Assembly (NCBI GenBank): GCA_050433985.1
Contig: JBNPWE010000023.1
Location: 1 to 31,151 of the forward strand
Source of the DNA: JACIYW01 sp014359745
Lineage (GTDB): Bacteria > Pseudomonadota > Alphaproteobacteria > Rhodobacterales > Rhodobacteraceae
Length of the DNA stretch: 31,151 nt
Reading direction: 5' to 3'
The notes under the pieces: model-generated
Told to the model about the DNA's origin: nothing
Databases searched by the model: none
Seen by the model: only the letters and a program-made list of their open reading frames with translations
Program-made: the position numbers and the translations under genes
Shown here: piece by piece, positions 22,553 to 30,611 of the stretch
How the letters are laid out: every line of letters begins with the position of its first letter
How positions within the stretch are numbered: the stretch's first letter is position 1

Positions 22553-22669
22553 GGCTTCGGACAGCGCGACGCCCGGCGGGCAGCCATCGACGGTGGCGTC
22601 CAGAACGGGCCATTGGCTTTCGCCCAAGGTGGTGGTGCGGAACAGATGGCCAAAGCTGTCGATCGACAT
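22553..22669 (-). pseudogene. aroC: 5' fragment of chorismate synthase gene (aroC), degenerate
   Basis: The minus-strand frame from ATG 22669 begins MSIDSFGHLFRTTTLGESQW, then ATVDGCPPGVALSEA: unmistakably the N-terminus of chorismate synthase (family form SFGHLFRVTTWGESHG, then GATVDGCPPG). Similarity stops after about 39 residues, while real AroC is about 360. Invariant positions are lost, notably the catalytic His of GESHG (here GESQW). An AAAGGGAG ribosome binding site still precedes the ATG. This is a dead stub left by a deletion or insertion; the functional aroC must be elsewhere. The frame stays open to 22382 but its remainder has no recognisable similarity. Confidence 0.85.
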
Positions 22670-23020
22670 GCGCGCGCTCCCTTTGCGCCGGTTTGGCCGG
22701 CTCGGCGGCAAGGGGGAAGGCGGAGTGTGGGGGGGTTGAACCCATATTGTGAGATGTAGCTCGATGCACGAATGGCGCGATGCGCGAAAATGGAAAAGTC
22801 TTCGAGAAGCCTGGTCAACCTCATTCCTTTCGCGGGGCGACGCGCAAGCCCAACAGGGCTTTTTGACCTGTGCGCAAAGTCTATCTGCTTGGCATGGATC
22901 GGCATGATTTGGCGAATTCTGCGTTATTTACGCCAGTATTAGTAGGGAGTGCCAAAGTATGCCTATTTAAAAAGATGTTTAGAATGTGCTAATCTTTGGA
23001 ATAAGCCACAGGAGGTGCTC
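22670..23020. other. Intergenic region from the aroC stub to the XRE gene
   Basis: About 350 bp in which GC falls and AT-rich stretches appear (22,900-23,000). No convincing gene is seen; a minus-strand frame (22516-22905) has no known motif. The right part must hold the promoter of the XRE cassette, with only a weak extended -10-like TGTGCTAAT near 22985-22993. Confidence 0.5.
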
Positions 23021-23998
23021 ATGAGCCGAACCACTCAGATCAACCCCGATCGCCTGATCGCGCTACTCGACCGCTGCCCGATAAGTCAAAAGGAACTGGC
23101 TGCGGATATCGGGATCGATGTTGGAACCCTGTCCCGCTGGAAAAGGCTCGACAAGCCGCCCGGAAGGCTGCGAGGTGACAAGCTAGCCAAGCTTTGCGAT
23201 GCCTTGGGAACGACCCCAACGGAGCTTTGTTCTGACGGCCCGCTACCTGAAGCCCCGAAAGGCGACGAGGCAACGCACAAGGGCCAAGTAACCATGGTAC
23301 TCGACACCGCCTGCCGCAACTCACTGGCATTGGTTGCGCGCCGCTATGGCGTAACCCGGCAGCAGATTGTTGAAGTCGCGCCGCTTCTGTTTGCGGTCAT
23401 GGCTGAGCAATCCATCGCCGAACGGCGAGAGCAGTTGCAAAAGTTTAGTGACGCACTTGGTAACATCGAAAATTCTGCCCCTCCACATCTGCGAAATAGC
23501 CTGCGTTCGCCATGGGATTCGGATGATCAGGAAATACTGGAGGCAGAAAAACGCTCCATTGACGCGCGTGATTTGTTTGCCTCGCACGTCGGCACTTGGG
23601 ATGCGAACCATTCCAAGGATAATCCATTTGCGCGCTTCTTGCGCAAAAAGCTGATCGAAACCGGATTGCCGAATGGAAAAACGGTGACTTGGGGGGGAGA
23701 TGACTCACCACGCTACATGCTGGGAGCTGAAGAACTCGTTGAGTTCTTCGGACGAGACACGGGCGCGTGGTTGCCGGTCCTTAACGGCGATGTGGCGCTT
23801 GCCGAAATGCCGCGCGAGATCCGCAAGGCCACACCAGAAAGACGGGCATCGTGGGTGAAGGAAAAGTCGGCGTTGAACGCAAAGGAAATTGATGCTGCGG
23901 CAGAAGAGTTAAGGAATATGGACTTTAAATCCATCGATTGGCGCGAAGCCGTAAAGTTGGTGAATGGAGCCGACGAGCAAGCGAACTATGATTTTTGA
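23021..23998 (+). CDS. XRE-type helix-turn-helix protein with large C-terminal domain
   Basis: A 325-residue protein. Residues about 8-65 form a Cro/XRE helix-turn-helix (ISQKELAADIGIDVGTLSRW, followed by GRLRGDKLAKLCDALGTTP). Residues about 85-130 (GQVTMVLDTACRNSLALVAR, RYGVTRQQIVEVAPLLF) resemble a segment I associate with a family of bacterial XRE regulators; the rest contains DNPFARFLRKKL and no known catalytic motif. The start is fixed by a perfect AGGAGG site (positions 23009-23015) six bases upstream. Codon use is more AT-tolerant than in the neighbours, suggesting acquisition. It precedes the DUF4258-like gene by 13 bp, so they are likely cotranscribed. Probably the regulator or antitoxin-like partner of that gene (inference). 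Confidence 0.75.
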   Translation: MSRTTQINPDRLIALLDRCPISQKELAADIGIDVGTLSRWKRLDKPPGRLRGDKLAKLCDALGTTPTELCSDGPLPEAPKGDEATHKGQVTMVLDTACRNSLALVARRYGVTRQQIVEVAPLLFAVMAEQSIAERREQLQKFSDALGNIENSAPPHLRNSLRSPWDSDDQEILEAEKRSIDARDLFASHVGTWDANHSKDNPFARFLRKKLIETGLPNGKTVTWGGDDSPRYMLGAEELVEFFGRDTGAWLPVLNGDVALAEMPREIRKATPERRASWVKEKSALNAKEIDAAAEELRNMDFKSIDWREAVKLVNGADEQANYDF

Positions 23999-24011
23999 GA
24001 TGGAGGACGCC

Positions 24012-24296
24012 ATGAAGATATCAAAACTTCAACCCACCTCGCATGCCGTGATGCGGCTCGCACAACGCGGTTTTCGCAAGGATGATGCGGAATGGATCAT
24101 GACCCTCGGAACAGAGGTCGAAGGCGGGTATCTGGTGCTCGAGAAAGATGTTTTTGAGATAGAACGCCTGTGTAAACGCCTGCCGAACGAACTTCGGCGG
24201 CTGGTTGGAGCGAGGATCGTTGTCGACGGTGGAGTGCTTATCACTGCTTACCATGCCAAACCCAGAAAACAACGTAAACTGCTCAGCAATCAATAA
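24012..24296 (+). CDS. DUF4258-like small protein
   Basis: A 94-residue protein: SHAVMRLAQRGFRKDDAEWI near the N-terminus, GGYLVLEKDVFEIERL in the middle, then LRRLVGARIVVDGGVLITAY and HAKPRKQRKL at the end. The H-x-x-x-R-x-x-Q-R-G start and the I-T-A-Y-H end match the DUF4258 pattern, a family often compared with RelE-like toxins though not characterised. GGAGG lies five bases before ATG 24012; another in-frame ATG at 24000 lies at the ribosome binding site and is less likely. It is directly downstream of the XRE gene. The basic C-terminus would suit RNA binding. A toxin role is inference. Confidence 0.65.
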   Translation: MKISKLQPTSHAVMRLAQRGFRKDDAEWIMTLGTEVEGGYLVLEKDVFEIERLCKRLPNELRRLVGARIVVDGGVLITAYHAKPRKQRKLLSNQ

Positions 24297-24334
24297 TCTA
24301 CTACCTACCAAAAGCATGGAACAATATACGATGC

Positions 24335-24368
24335 CCCTTCCACCGGTGCGTCAGCAGCGTGGGAAGGG
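24335..24368 (+). terminator. Hairpin after the DUF4258-like gene
   Basis: CCCTTCC (24335-24341) and GGAAGGG (24362-24368) form a 7-bp stem 39 bp past the stop, without a T-run. It could be a weak terminator between this gene and the small membrane-peptide gene. Confidence 0.3.
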
Positions 24369-24407
24369 CGACAGCCATTGCAATGAGATAGCGTAAAGGA
24401 GACGGAA

Positions 24408-24566
24408 TTGGCAGATATCACAAAAGCCGCTGTGATTCTATCGGCGGCATTTTTGATCGGGTTGGCCGCAAATTTGTATTTCAGCCCCTACTGGAGTTGT
24501 GTCCGAGCAGCAGATGGCGTCAAAATAGCCAAGTTTCAGTGCCAAATGGGATATCCTCATCCATAG
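24408..24566 (+). CDS. Small membrane protein, 52 residues, TTG start
   Basis: A TTG at 24408 stands six bases after AAAGGAGA (24395-24402) and opens a 53-codon frame ending in TAG. The peptide has a short N-terminal part (ADITKAAV), one hydrophobic helix (ILSAAFLIGLAANLYF), then SPYWSCVRA and a C-terminal segment with a second Cys (KFQCQMGYPHP). This single-helix, two-cysteine layout with 'YFSPYxSCVR' is one I associate with small proteins on mobile DNA of alphaproteobacteria, but I cannot name a family. It was probably acquired with the XRE/DUF4258-like genes. Function unknown; it might be a membrane-acting peptide. Confidence 0.6.
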   Translation: MADITKAAVILSAAFLIGLAANLYFSPYWSCVRAADGVKIAKFQCQMGYPHP

Positions 24567-24600
24567 TTGTGCGCAGGGGTAAGGTGTGGATCATCGCGTC

Positions 24601-24624
24601 TTACGCTTACGCTTACGCTTACGC
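24601..24624. repeat. Hexamer tandem repeat (TTACGC) x 4
   Basis: Four perfect copies of TTACGC in the region between the small membrane-peptide gene and motB. It is a slippage-prone microsatellite and does not lie in a gene. Confidence 0.95.
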
Positions 24625-24697
24625 TGAATTGAATGCAATCATGTACGCAATTTCTGGCACTGGATAAGGCGCCGCGAAAGATCGCTTCGTACATACC

Positions 24698-24721
24698 GTA
24701 ATCCCCCCGGTAATCCCCCCG
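24698..24721. repeat. 12-bp tandem repeat GTAATCCCCCCG x 2
   Basis: Two exact adjacent copies of GTAATCCCCCCG, about 25 bp upstream of the CtrA-like box of motB. Confidence 0.95.
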
Positions 24722-24745
24722 CCAAAACCCCGCGCATTTGAGAGG

Positions 24746-24761
24746 TTAAGGAAATCTTCAC
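24746..24761 (+). promoter_or_regulatory. CtrA-like box upstream of motB
   Basis: TTAA-N7-TTCAC matches the CtrA consensus TTAA-N7-TTAAC at all but one fixed base, 43 bp upstream of the motB ATG. CtrA activates the fla2 flagellar genes in Rhodobacter sphaeroides and flagellar genes in R. capsulatus, so regulation of this operon by CtrA is plausible. No strong sigma-28 or sigma-54 promoter was seen here. Confidence 0.5.
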
Positions 24762-24804
24762 GGCCGCTGCCCTACCCTGGGCGCGGGTGAGTGAAAGGTG
24801 TGTG

Positions 24805-25638
24805 ATGGCGGGGTCCAATAGCGGCGCTCCGGTCATTATCAAGCGTAAGAAGATCATCGCGGGCGGCGGCCATCACGGGGGGGCGTGGAAGGTTGCCTAT
24901 GCGGATTTCGTCACGGCGATGATGGCCTTCTTTCTGCTGATGTGGCTGCTGAACGCGACAACCGAAAATCAGCGCAAGGGGCTGGCGGATTATTTCAGCC
25001 CCTCGGTGCCGGTCAGCCGCGTGTCGGGCGGCGGCGACGGGGCCTTTGGCGGCGACAGCGTGTTTGCCGACGATACACTGGCGCATAGCGGCCGCGGGGT
25101 TGCGGTGCCGGGTGCCGCGGACAAGGCGATTGCCGGGCAGGGCGCGGGCGGCGGCGCCATGAGCGCCGAGGAAGCGGCGCTGCGCGAGGTCGAGGCGGCG
25201 TTGCTTGGCCGGTCCGGCGAAAGCATGACGACGCCGAATGTGCTGCGCCATATCCTGACGCGGGTCACGGACGAGGGGCTGATCATAGAGCTGTTCGATC
25301 TTGATAACGCCCCGCTTTTTGTCGGGGACAGCGCCGAACCGACCCAGGTTGTCACCGATCTGACGGCGATTCTGGCCGAGGTGTTCGTGCTGGTGCGCAA
25401 TGAGGTTGCGGTGAACGGCCATGTGCGGGGCTATCCGGTGGTGCTGCGCGACAATCCGATCTGGGATCTGTCGACGGCGCGCGCCCAGCAGGTGCGCCTG
25501 CTGCTTGAGGCGGCGGGCCTGCCCCCGCGGCGGGTGCAGCGGGTGACGGGCTATGCCGACCGCAAGCCTGCCGTCGCGACCGCCGCAGCCGCGCGCAACA
25601 ACCGGCTGGAGGTGATTTTGCTGCGTCACAGGAAATAG
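24805..25638 (+). CDS. motB: Flagellar motor stator protein MotB
   Basis: A 277-residue inner-membrane stator subunit that, with MotA, converts proton flow into flagellar rotation. The N-terminal helix AWKVAYADFVTAMMAFFLLM (residues 27-46) carries the proton-binding Asp34 of the YADF motif. The C-terminal OmpA/MotB peptidoglycan-binding domain spans roughly residues 140-275 (DLSTARAQQVRLLLEAAGLP, RVTGYADRKP, NNRLEVILLR). The linker is Gly/Ala-rich. ATG 24805 with GAAAGG upstream is preferred to the GTG at 24787. No motA is in the window. It is the first gene of the flagellar block, 89 bp before flgE. Confidence 0.93.
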   Translation: MAGSNSGAPVIIKRKKIIAGGGHHGGAWKVAYADFVTAMMAFFLLMWLLNATTENQRKGLADYFSPSVPVSRVSGGGDGAFGGDSVFADDTLAHSGRGVAVPGAADKAIAGQGAGGGAMSAEEAALREVEAALLGRSGESMTTPNVLRHILTRVTDEGLIIELFDLDNAPLFVGDSAEPTQVVTDLTAILAEVFVLVRNEVAVNGHVRGYPVVLRDNPIWDLSTARAQQVRLLLEAAGLPPRRVQRVTGYADRKPAVATAAAARNNRLEVILLRHRK

Positions 25639-25727
25639 GGCGAAAATCGGGCGCCTGTTAGGGGGATGTTAAAGACCCATGGGCAAGTTTGCGGTGACAA
25701 TGGGTCGAAGCTGCAGAAAGGCGCACC

Positions 25728-27032
25728 ATGACAATTTCTTCTTCGTTGAATGCCGGGGTGGCCGGGTTGAATGCCAATGCCTCTCGGCTGGCCAGCATTT
25801 CCGACAATATCGCCAATTCGGCGACGCTGGGATATAAGCGCGTCGAAACCGATTTTCATTCCATGGTGGTCGGGTCCGGTTCGGATGCTATGTTCACGGC
25901 GGGCGGGGTGCGCAGCACCAGCACCCGTCTGATCGACGAACGCGGTTCCCTGGTGTCCAGTTCCAATGCCACCGATCTTTCGGTCAACGGCCGTGGGATG
26001 ATGCCGGTCACCACCAGTGCTGCGGTGAATGTCGGGAATGGCACCTTGCCGTTGATGCTTATGACCACCGGATCGTTCCGCCCCGATGCCGAAGGGTTGC
26101 TGCGCACCGATACGGGTATGGTGCTTATGGGCTGGCCCGCCGATGCCGATGGCACCATCCCGAATTTCCCGCGCAACACCATTGGCGGGTTGGAACCGGT
26201 TCGAATCGGCACCAATCAGTTCGCGACCGACCCAACCACAAAGATGCAGCTCAGCGTCAATCTGCCCGCCACCGGCACCATGGCCGGGGCAACAGGCGTG
26301 CCGCATGAACTGGCGGTTGAATATTTCGACAATCTGGGCATTGCCGAAAACCTGAACATCACCTTCACGCCCGATGTTCCGGCAACGGGTGCGTCGAACA
26401 CCTGGACGATAACAATCCGCGATTCGGCAAGCGGCGATGCGGTGGTGGGCGAATATACCCTGACATTCGATTCGTCGCCAACGCTGGGCGGAACCCTGCA
26501 ATCGGTCACCGCACTGTCTGGCGGCCCCTATGATCCGGCGACCGGAACCGTCGATCTTACCCTGGCGGGCGGGCCCCTCGCGCTGGGGCTTGGTCAGCCG
26601 GGACAGCCCGGCGGGATGACCCAGGTGGCCGACCAGTTCGCGCCGGGCCAGATCACCAAGAACGGATCCCCGGTGGGGGCGCTCACCTCGGTCGAGGTGG
26701 ATGAAAACGGGATGATGCAGGCGATCTTTGACACGGGTATCACCCGCACAATTTATCAGATCCCCGTGGTGGATGTGCCCAACCTCAATGGGCTCAAATC
26801 GCTTGCCGGGCAGGTCTATCAGGTGGCCCCCGAAAGCGGGGCATTCTTTCTTTGGGATGCAAGCGACGGGCCGACAGGCAGCATCGCCGGCTTCTCGCGC
26901 GAGGAATCCGCGACCGATGTCGCCCGCGAACTGACCGACCTGATCCAGACCCAGCGCGCCTATTCCTCTAACGCCAAGGTCATCCAGACCGTGGATGAGA
27001 TGTTGCAGGAAACGACCAACATCAAACGCTGA
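25728..27032 (+). CDS. flgE: Flagellar hook protein FlgE
   Basis: A 434-residue secreted protein that polymerises into the flexible hook outside the cell. It has the axial-family N-terminal heptad region (SSLNAGVAGLNANASRLASI, SDNIANSATLGYKR) and the C-terminal signature VARELTDLIQTQRAYSSNAK, then VIQTVDEMLQETTNIKR. The middle domains (about residues 100-330) are variable. No cleaved signal peptide, as expected for type III export. AAAGG precedes the ATG by 7 bases. flgK follows after 15 bp. Confidence 0.95.
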   Translation: MTISSSLNAGVAGLNANASRLASISDNIANSATLGYKRVETDFHSMVVGSGSDAMFTAGGVRSTSTRLIDERGSLVSSSNATDLSVNGRGMMPVTTSAAVNVGNGTLPLMLMTTGSFRPDAEGLLRTDTGMVLMGWPADADGTIPNFPRNTIGGLEPVRIGTNQFATDPTTKMQLSVNLPATGTMAGATGVPHELAVEYFDNLGIAENLNITFTPDVPATGASNTWTITIRDSASGDAVVGEYTLTFDSSPTLGGTLQSVTALSGGPYDPATGTVDLTLAGGPLALGLGQPGQPGGMTQVADQFAPGQITKNGSPVGALTSVEVDENGMMQAIFDTGITRTIYQIPVVDVPNLNGLKSLAGQVYQVAPESGAFFLWDASDGPTGSIAGFSREESATDVARELTDLIQTQRAYSSNAKVIQTVDEMLQETTNIKR

Positions 27033-27047
27033 TAGGGGATATGAACC

Positions 27048-28496
27048 ATGAGCCTGACCGCAACGCTTTCCAATGCCCTGTCCGGGCTGACCGCCGCGTC
27101 GCGGCGCGCCGAGGTGGTGTCATCCAACGTCGCCAATGCCGCCACCCCCGGTTATGGCCGCCAGGTTGCTGAACTGACGGGCAACGTCATTGGCGGGCAG
27201 GGGGCGGGGGTGGTGGTTGCCACGGTCCGTCGCGATGTCGATCAGATCCTGATCGGCGACCGGCGGCTGTCCGAAGCATCGTTAGGCGCGGCCGAGACCA
27301 CGGCGGCGGGCCTTGCCCGGATCGAGGCGGCCATCGGGGCCCCCGATGAACCCGGATCGCTTGGCGACCGCATCGCCAGGCTCGAATCCAGCCTGATCTC
27401 TGCTGCCAGCCTGCCCGAAAGTGAATCGCGTCAGGCCAGCGTTCTGGATGCCGCCGCGGGGTGGGCGCGGGGGCTGGCCATGATATCGGACGAAGTGCAA
27501 ACCGTGCGGATGCAGGCCGATGCCGCCATTGCGCGCGATGTTGACCTTGTGAACACGGCCCTGTCGCGGGTTCAACAACTCAACACCCAGATCCGGCGGC
27601 TTGTGGCGACGGCGGGGGGGGCGAATGCGCTGAAAGATCAGCGCCAGCAGGTGATCGATTCCATCGCGCCGATCCTGCCGCTGCGCGAGGTGGATCGTGG
27701 CCATGGCCAGGTCGCGCTCTTTACCCCCGGCGGCGCGATCGTTCTGGACGGGCCCGCCGCGAACTTCAGCTTTACGCCTTCGGCCCTGATCGTTCCGGGG
27801 ATGGTGGTGGGGGCGCCTTTGTCGGGTGTGCGGATCAACGGCGTCGATATCGCCATGGGCGGCACCGGCGGGGCACTTGCCGGGGGGCGCCTGGCGGCGA
27901 ATTTTGCACTGCGCGATGCGGGGGCGCCAGGCATACAGGCGGGGCTTGATGGGCTGGCCGCCGATCTTCTGACCCGGTTCGAGGCGGCGGATACGACGCG
28001 CCCGCTTGGCGCGGCGGGGCTATTTACCGATGCGGGCGCGGCTTTCGACCCGGCGGCAGAAACCGGCCTTGCGGGGCGGGTTTCGGTCAATGCGCTGGTG
28101 GATCCGGCGCGGGGGGGCGCCGTGACCAGGCTGCGTGACGGGTTGGGGGCGGTGGTGCCCGGACCAACCGGGTTTTCGGGCGGGCTTCAGGCCATGGTGA
28201 ATGGTCTGGCGGCCGCGCTGGCGCCTGCGTCAGCGGCGTTTTCGGCAACGCCCAGGACCGCGTCGGCCCTGGCGGCCGATTTTCTGTCCGGTGTGTCGGG
28301 CAAACGGGTTTCCGCCGAGGCCGATCAGGGCTTTGCGTCGGCCCGGCATGGAACGCTGAAAGCGCAGGAACTGGCGGGCGGTGTGGATACCGATGCCGAA
28401 ATGGCTGATCTCTTGCGCATCGAACAGGCCTATTCGGCCAATGCCCGTGTGCTGCAAACCGTCGATGAACTGTTGCAATCGCTTTTGAGGATCTGA
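27048..28496 (+). CDS. flgK: Flagellar hook-associated protein 1 FlgK
   Basis: A 482-residue secreted axial protein joining hook to filament. The N-terminus (LSNALSGLTAASRRAEVVSS, NVANAATPGYGRQ) and C-terminus (DAEMADLLRIEQAYSANARV, LQTVDELLQSLLRI) form the conserved helical D0/D1 regions. The long middle is Ala/Gly-rich with a coiled stretch around residues 60-190. It is shorter than enterobacterial FlgK (about 547). The gene sits 15 bp after flgE and 4 bp before flgL. Confidence 0.93.
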   Translation: MSLTATLSNALSGLTAASRRAEVVSSNVANAATPGYGRQVAELTGNVIGGQGAGVVVATVRRDVDQILIGDRRLSEASLGAAETTAAGLARIEAAIGAPDEPGSLGDRIARLESSLISAASLPESESRQASVLDAAAGWARGLAMISDEVQTVRMQADAAIARDVDLVNTALSRVQQLNTQIRRLVATAGGANALKDQRQQVIDSIAPILPLREVDRGHGQVALFTPGGAIVLDGPAANFSFTPSALIVPGMVVGAPLSGVRINGVDIAMGGTGGALAGGRLAANFALRDAGAPGIQAGLDGLAADLLTRFEAADTTRPLGAAGLFTDAGAAFDPAAETGLAGRVSVNALVDPARGGAVTRLRDGLGAVVPGPTGFSGGLQAMVNGLAAALAPASAAFSATPRTASALAADFLSGVSGKRVSAEADQGFASARHGTLKAQELAGGVDTDAEMADLLRIEQAYSANARVLQTVDELLQSLLRI

Positions 28497-28500
28497 TCCC

Positions 28501-29505
28501 ATGTTGACCACTTTCGGAGATCTGGCGCAAGGCTTTCAATCGCAACGCCAGAATGCCACGCTCAAATCCACCTCCGCGCGTCTTGCGACCGAGTTGACGA
28601 CGGGGCGCAGCGCCGATGTCGGCAAACATCTGGCGGGCGATTTCGGCGCGCTTGCGGGGGTCAGCCTATGGTTGAGCGTGCTGGACGCTTTCGCCACCGC
28701 GAATGCCGAGGCAGGGCGCTTTGCCGCAACCGTTCAGACCGCCGTTGACAGGATCAGGTCGCTGGGCGGCGATGCGGCCCCAAACCTGCTTCAGGCAGGA
28801 TCAAGTGGTGCGGCCAGCTTTGTCGATACGGCGGGGGTTGCCGCGCGCGATGCGCTGGATGCGGCGCTTTCGGCGCTCAACACCCGCGACGGGGGGCGAT
28901 CGGTGTTTGCCGGTGTGGCCACGTCAACCCCGGCCGTGGCCGATGCGGCGACCATTCTGGCGGCACTTGCCCCGGTGGTGGCGGCAGAAACCTCGGCGGC
29001 AGGGGTCATCAGGGCGGTGGATGATTTCTTTGCGGCCCCGACGGGCGGTTATGGTGATATCGGCTATCTTGGCGCGGCCGTGCCGCTTGACCCGTTCCGC
29101 GTGGCCCAAGATGATGCGGTTCCCCTGGGCGTCACCGCGAATGATCCGGCGCTGCGCGACATGCTCAAGGCGCTGGTGACCGGGGCGTTGCTGGCGGAAG
29201 GGGCGCTTGTCGGCGATCCGCGGGCGCGGGCCGATCTTGCCAGAACTGCGGGCGAACGGCTGCTGACGGCTGACAGCAAGGTCGCGGGGCTGCAAGGCAG
29301 GATCGGCATCGCCGAGGCGCGCATCGATGCGGCTGCCACCCGCAACGCGGCTGAACGCGCGGGTCTGGAAACCACGCGCGCCGATATCGTGGGTGTCGAC
29401 GGCTATGAGGCGGCGACGGCGTTGCAACAGACCCAGTCACAGTTGGAGGTTCTGTTTGCCGTCACCGCGCGGCTGTCCACTCTCAAATTGTCGGATTTCC
29501 TGTGA
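28501..29505 (+). CDS. flgL: Flagellar hook-filament junction protein FlgL
   Basis: A 334-residue secreted flagellin-like protein (HAP3) completing the hook-filament junction. The N-terminal helix MLTTFGDLAQGFQSQRQNAT, then LKSTSARLATELTTGR, and the C-terminal helix (GYEAATALQQTQSQLEVLFA, VTARLSTLKLSDFL) are the paired coiled-coil ends of the flagellin superfamily. FlgL rather than flagellin is favoured by its position directly after flgK and by the C-terminal LSxLxLxDFL ending. The stop overlaps the flgI start. Confidence 0.9.
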   Translation: MLTTFGDLAQGFQSQRQNATLKSTSARLATELTTGRSADVGKHLAGDFGALAGVSLWLSVLDAFATANAEAGRFAATVQTAVDRIRSLGGDAAPNLLQAGSSGAASFVDTAGVAARDALDAALSALNTRDGGRSVFAGVATSTPAVADAATILAALAPVVAAETSAAGVIRAVDDFFAAPTGGYGDIGYLGAAVPLDPFRVAQDDAVPLGVTANDPALRDMLKALVTGALLAEGALVGDPRARADLARTAGERLLTADSKVAGLQGRIGIAEARIDAAATRNAAERAGLETTRADIVGVDGYEAATALQQTQSQLEVLFAVTARLSTLKLSDFL

Positions 29506-30611
29506 TGCTGCGCTGGATCGTAGCGGCGCTGATGGGGGGGCTTATGGCCCTTGGTCCGCTTGCGGCAGCGCCGATCCGGCTCAAGGATCTGGTGGAATTC
29601 GACGGGGTGCGCGGCAACGACCTGTTGGGATATGGCCTGGTGGTGGGGTTGAACGGCACGGGCGACGGGCTGCGCAACTCACCCTTCACCGAAGAGATTC
29701 TGTCGAACATGCTGGAGCGGCTGGGCGTCAACGTCACCGGCGAACAGTTCCGGCCCCGCAATGTGGCGGCGGTGTTCGTCACGGCGGTATTGCCGGCGTT
29801 CTCACGCGCGGGCGGGCGCATCGATGTGACCATTTCCGCCATTGGCGATGCCAAAAGCCTGCTGGGCGGCACCCTGGTGATGACACCCCTTAACGGCGCG
29901 GACGGGCAGATTTATGCCGTGGCGCAGGGCACCGTCATTTCGGGGGGCGTGTCGGCCGAAGGCGAGGCGGGCAGGGTTGTGCAGGGCGTCCCGACGGCCG
30001 GCACCATCCCCCTTGGCGCGCGGGTCGAGCGCGAAGTATCCATGGATTTCAGCGGGTTGCAACAGATTCGCCTGGCGCTGCGCGAACCGGATTTCACCAC
30101 GGCAGGTCGGATAGAACAGGTGATAAATCGGGATTTCGGGCGCAAGGTGGCGGTCATGCTGGATTCAGGAACCGTGGTTCTTGACATTGAAGCCACGCGC
30201 ATGCCCTCGCCCGCGCATGCGCTTGGCCGGGTGGAAAACCTGCTGGTGGAACCCGAGACCCGCGCGCGGGTTGTGGTGGATCAGCGGTCAGGCACCATCG
30301 TGATGGGGGCGGATGTGCGGATTTCGCGGGTGGCGGTTGCCCAGGGCAACCTGACCCTGCGCATCGAAGAGGCGCCGCTGGTGATCCAGCCAAACCCGTT
30401 TGCGGGAGGGGAGACGATCGTGGTGCCGCGCACGCGGACAGGCATCGAGGAAGCCCCCGGTACAGGGTTGGCCGAGATAACCGACTCGACCAATCTTTCC
30501 GAGGTGGTTTCCGGGCTTAACGCGCTTGGTGTCTCGCCGCGCGACATGATCGACATCCTCAAGAGTATCGCCGCCGCCGGGGCGCTGCATGCGGAGTTTC
30601 TGGTTCGATAG
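29505..30611 (+). CDS. flgI: Flagellar P-ring protein FlgI
   Basis: A 368-residue periplasmic protein forming the P-ring bushing around the rod. It starts with a Sec signal peptide (LRWIVAALMGGLMALGPLAA), then mature APIRLKDLVEFDGVRGNDLL and GYGLVVGLNGTGDG. Further hallmarks are NVAAVFVTAVLPAFSRAG, GTLVMTPLNGADG, VIQPNPFAGGE and the end LGVSPRDMIDILKSIAAAG-ALHAEF. ATG 29505 overlaps the flgL stop (TGATG); a GTG at 29502 is an alternative. It is the last intact flagellar gene here, and IS-derived sequence begins about 200 bp later. Confidence 0.96.
   Translation: MLRWIVAALMGGLMALGPLAAAPIRLKDLVEFDGVRGNDLLGYGLVVGLNGTGDGLRNSPFTEEILSNMLERLGVNVTGEQFRPRNVAAVFVTAVLPAFSRAGGRIDVTISAIGDAKSLLGGTLVMTPLNGADGQIYAVAQGTVISGGVSAEGEAGRVVQGVPTAGTIPLGARVEREVSMDFSGLQQIRLALREPDFTTAGRIEQVINRDFGRKVAVMLDSGTVVLDIEATRMPSPAHALGRVENLLVEPETRARVVVDQRSGTIVMGADVRISRVAVAQGNLTLRIEEAPLVIQPNPFAGGETIVVPRTRTGIEEAPGTGLAEITDSTNLSEVVSGLNALGVSPRDMIDILKSIAAAGALHAEFLVR

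Noticed and set aside
24746..24780. Sigma-28 flagellar promoter before motB
   Set aside because: TAAGGAAA and GCCGCTG loosely resemble the two boxes but the spacing (8 instead of about 11) and sequence are poor; the CtrA-like reading is better.
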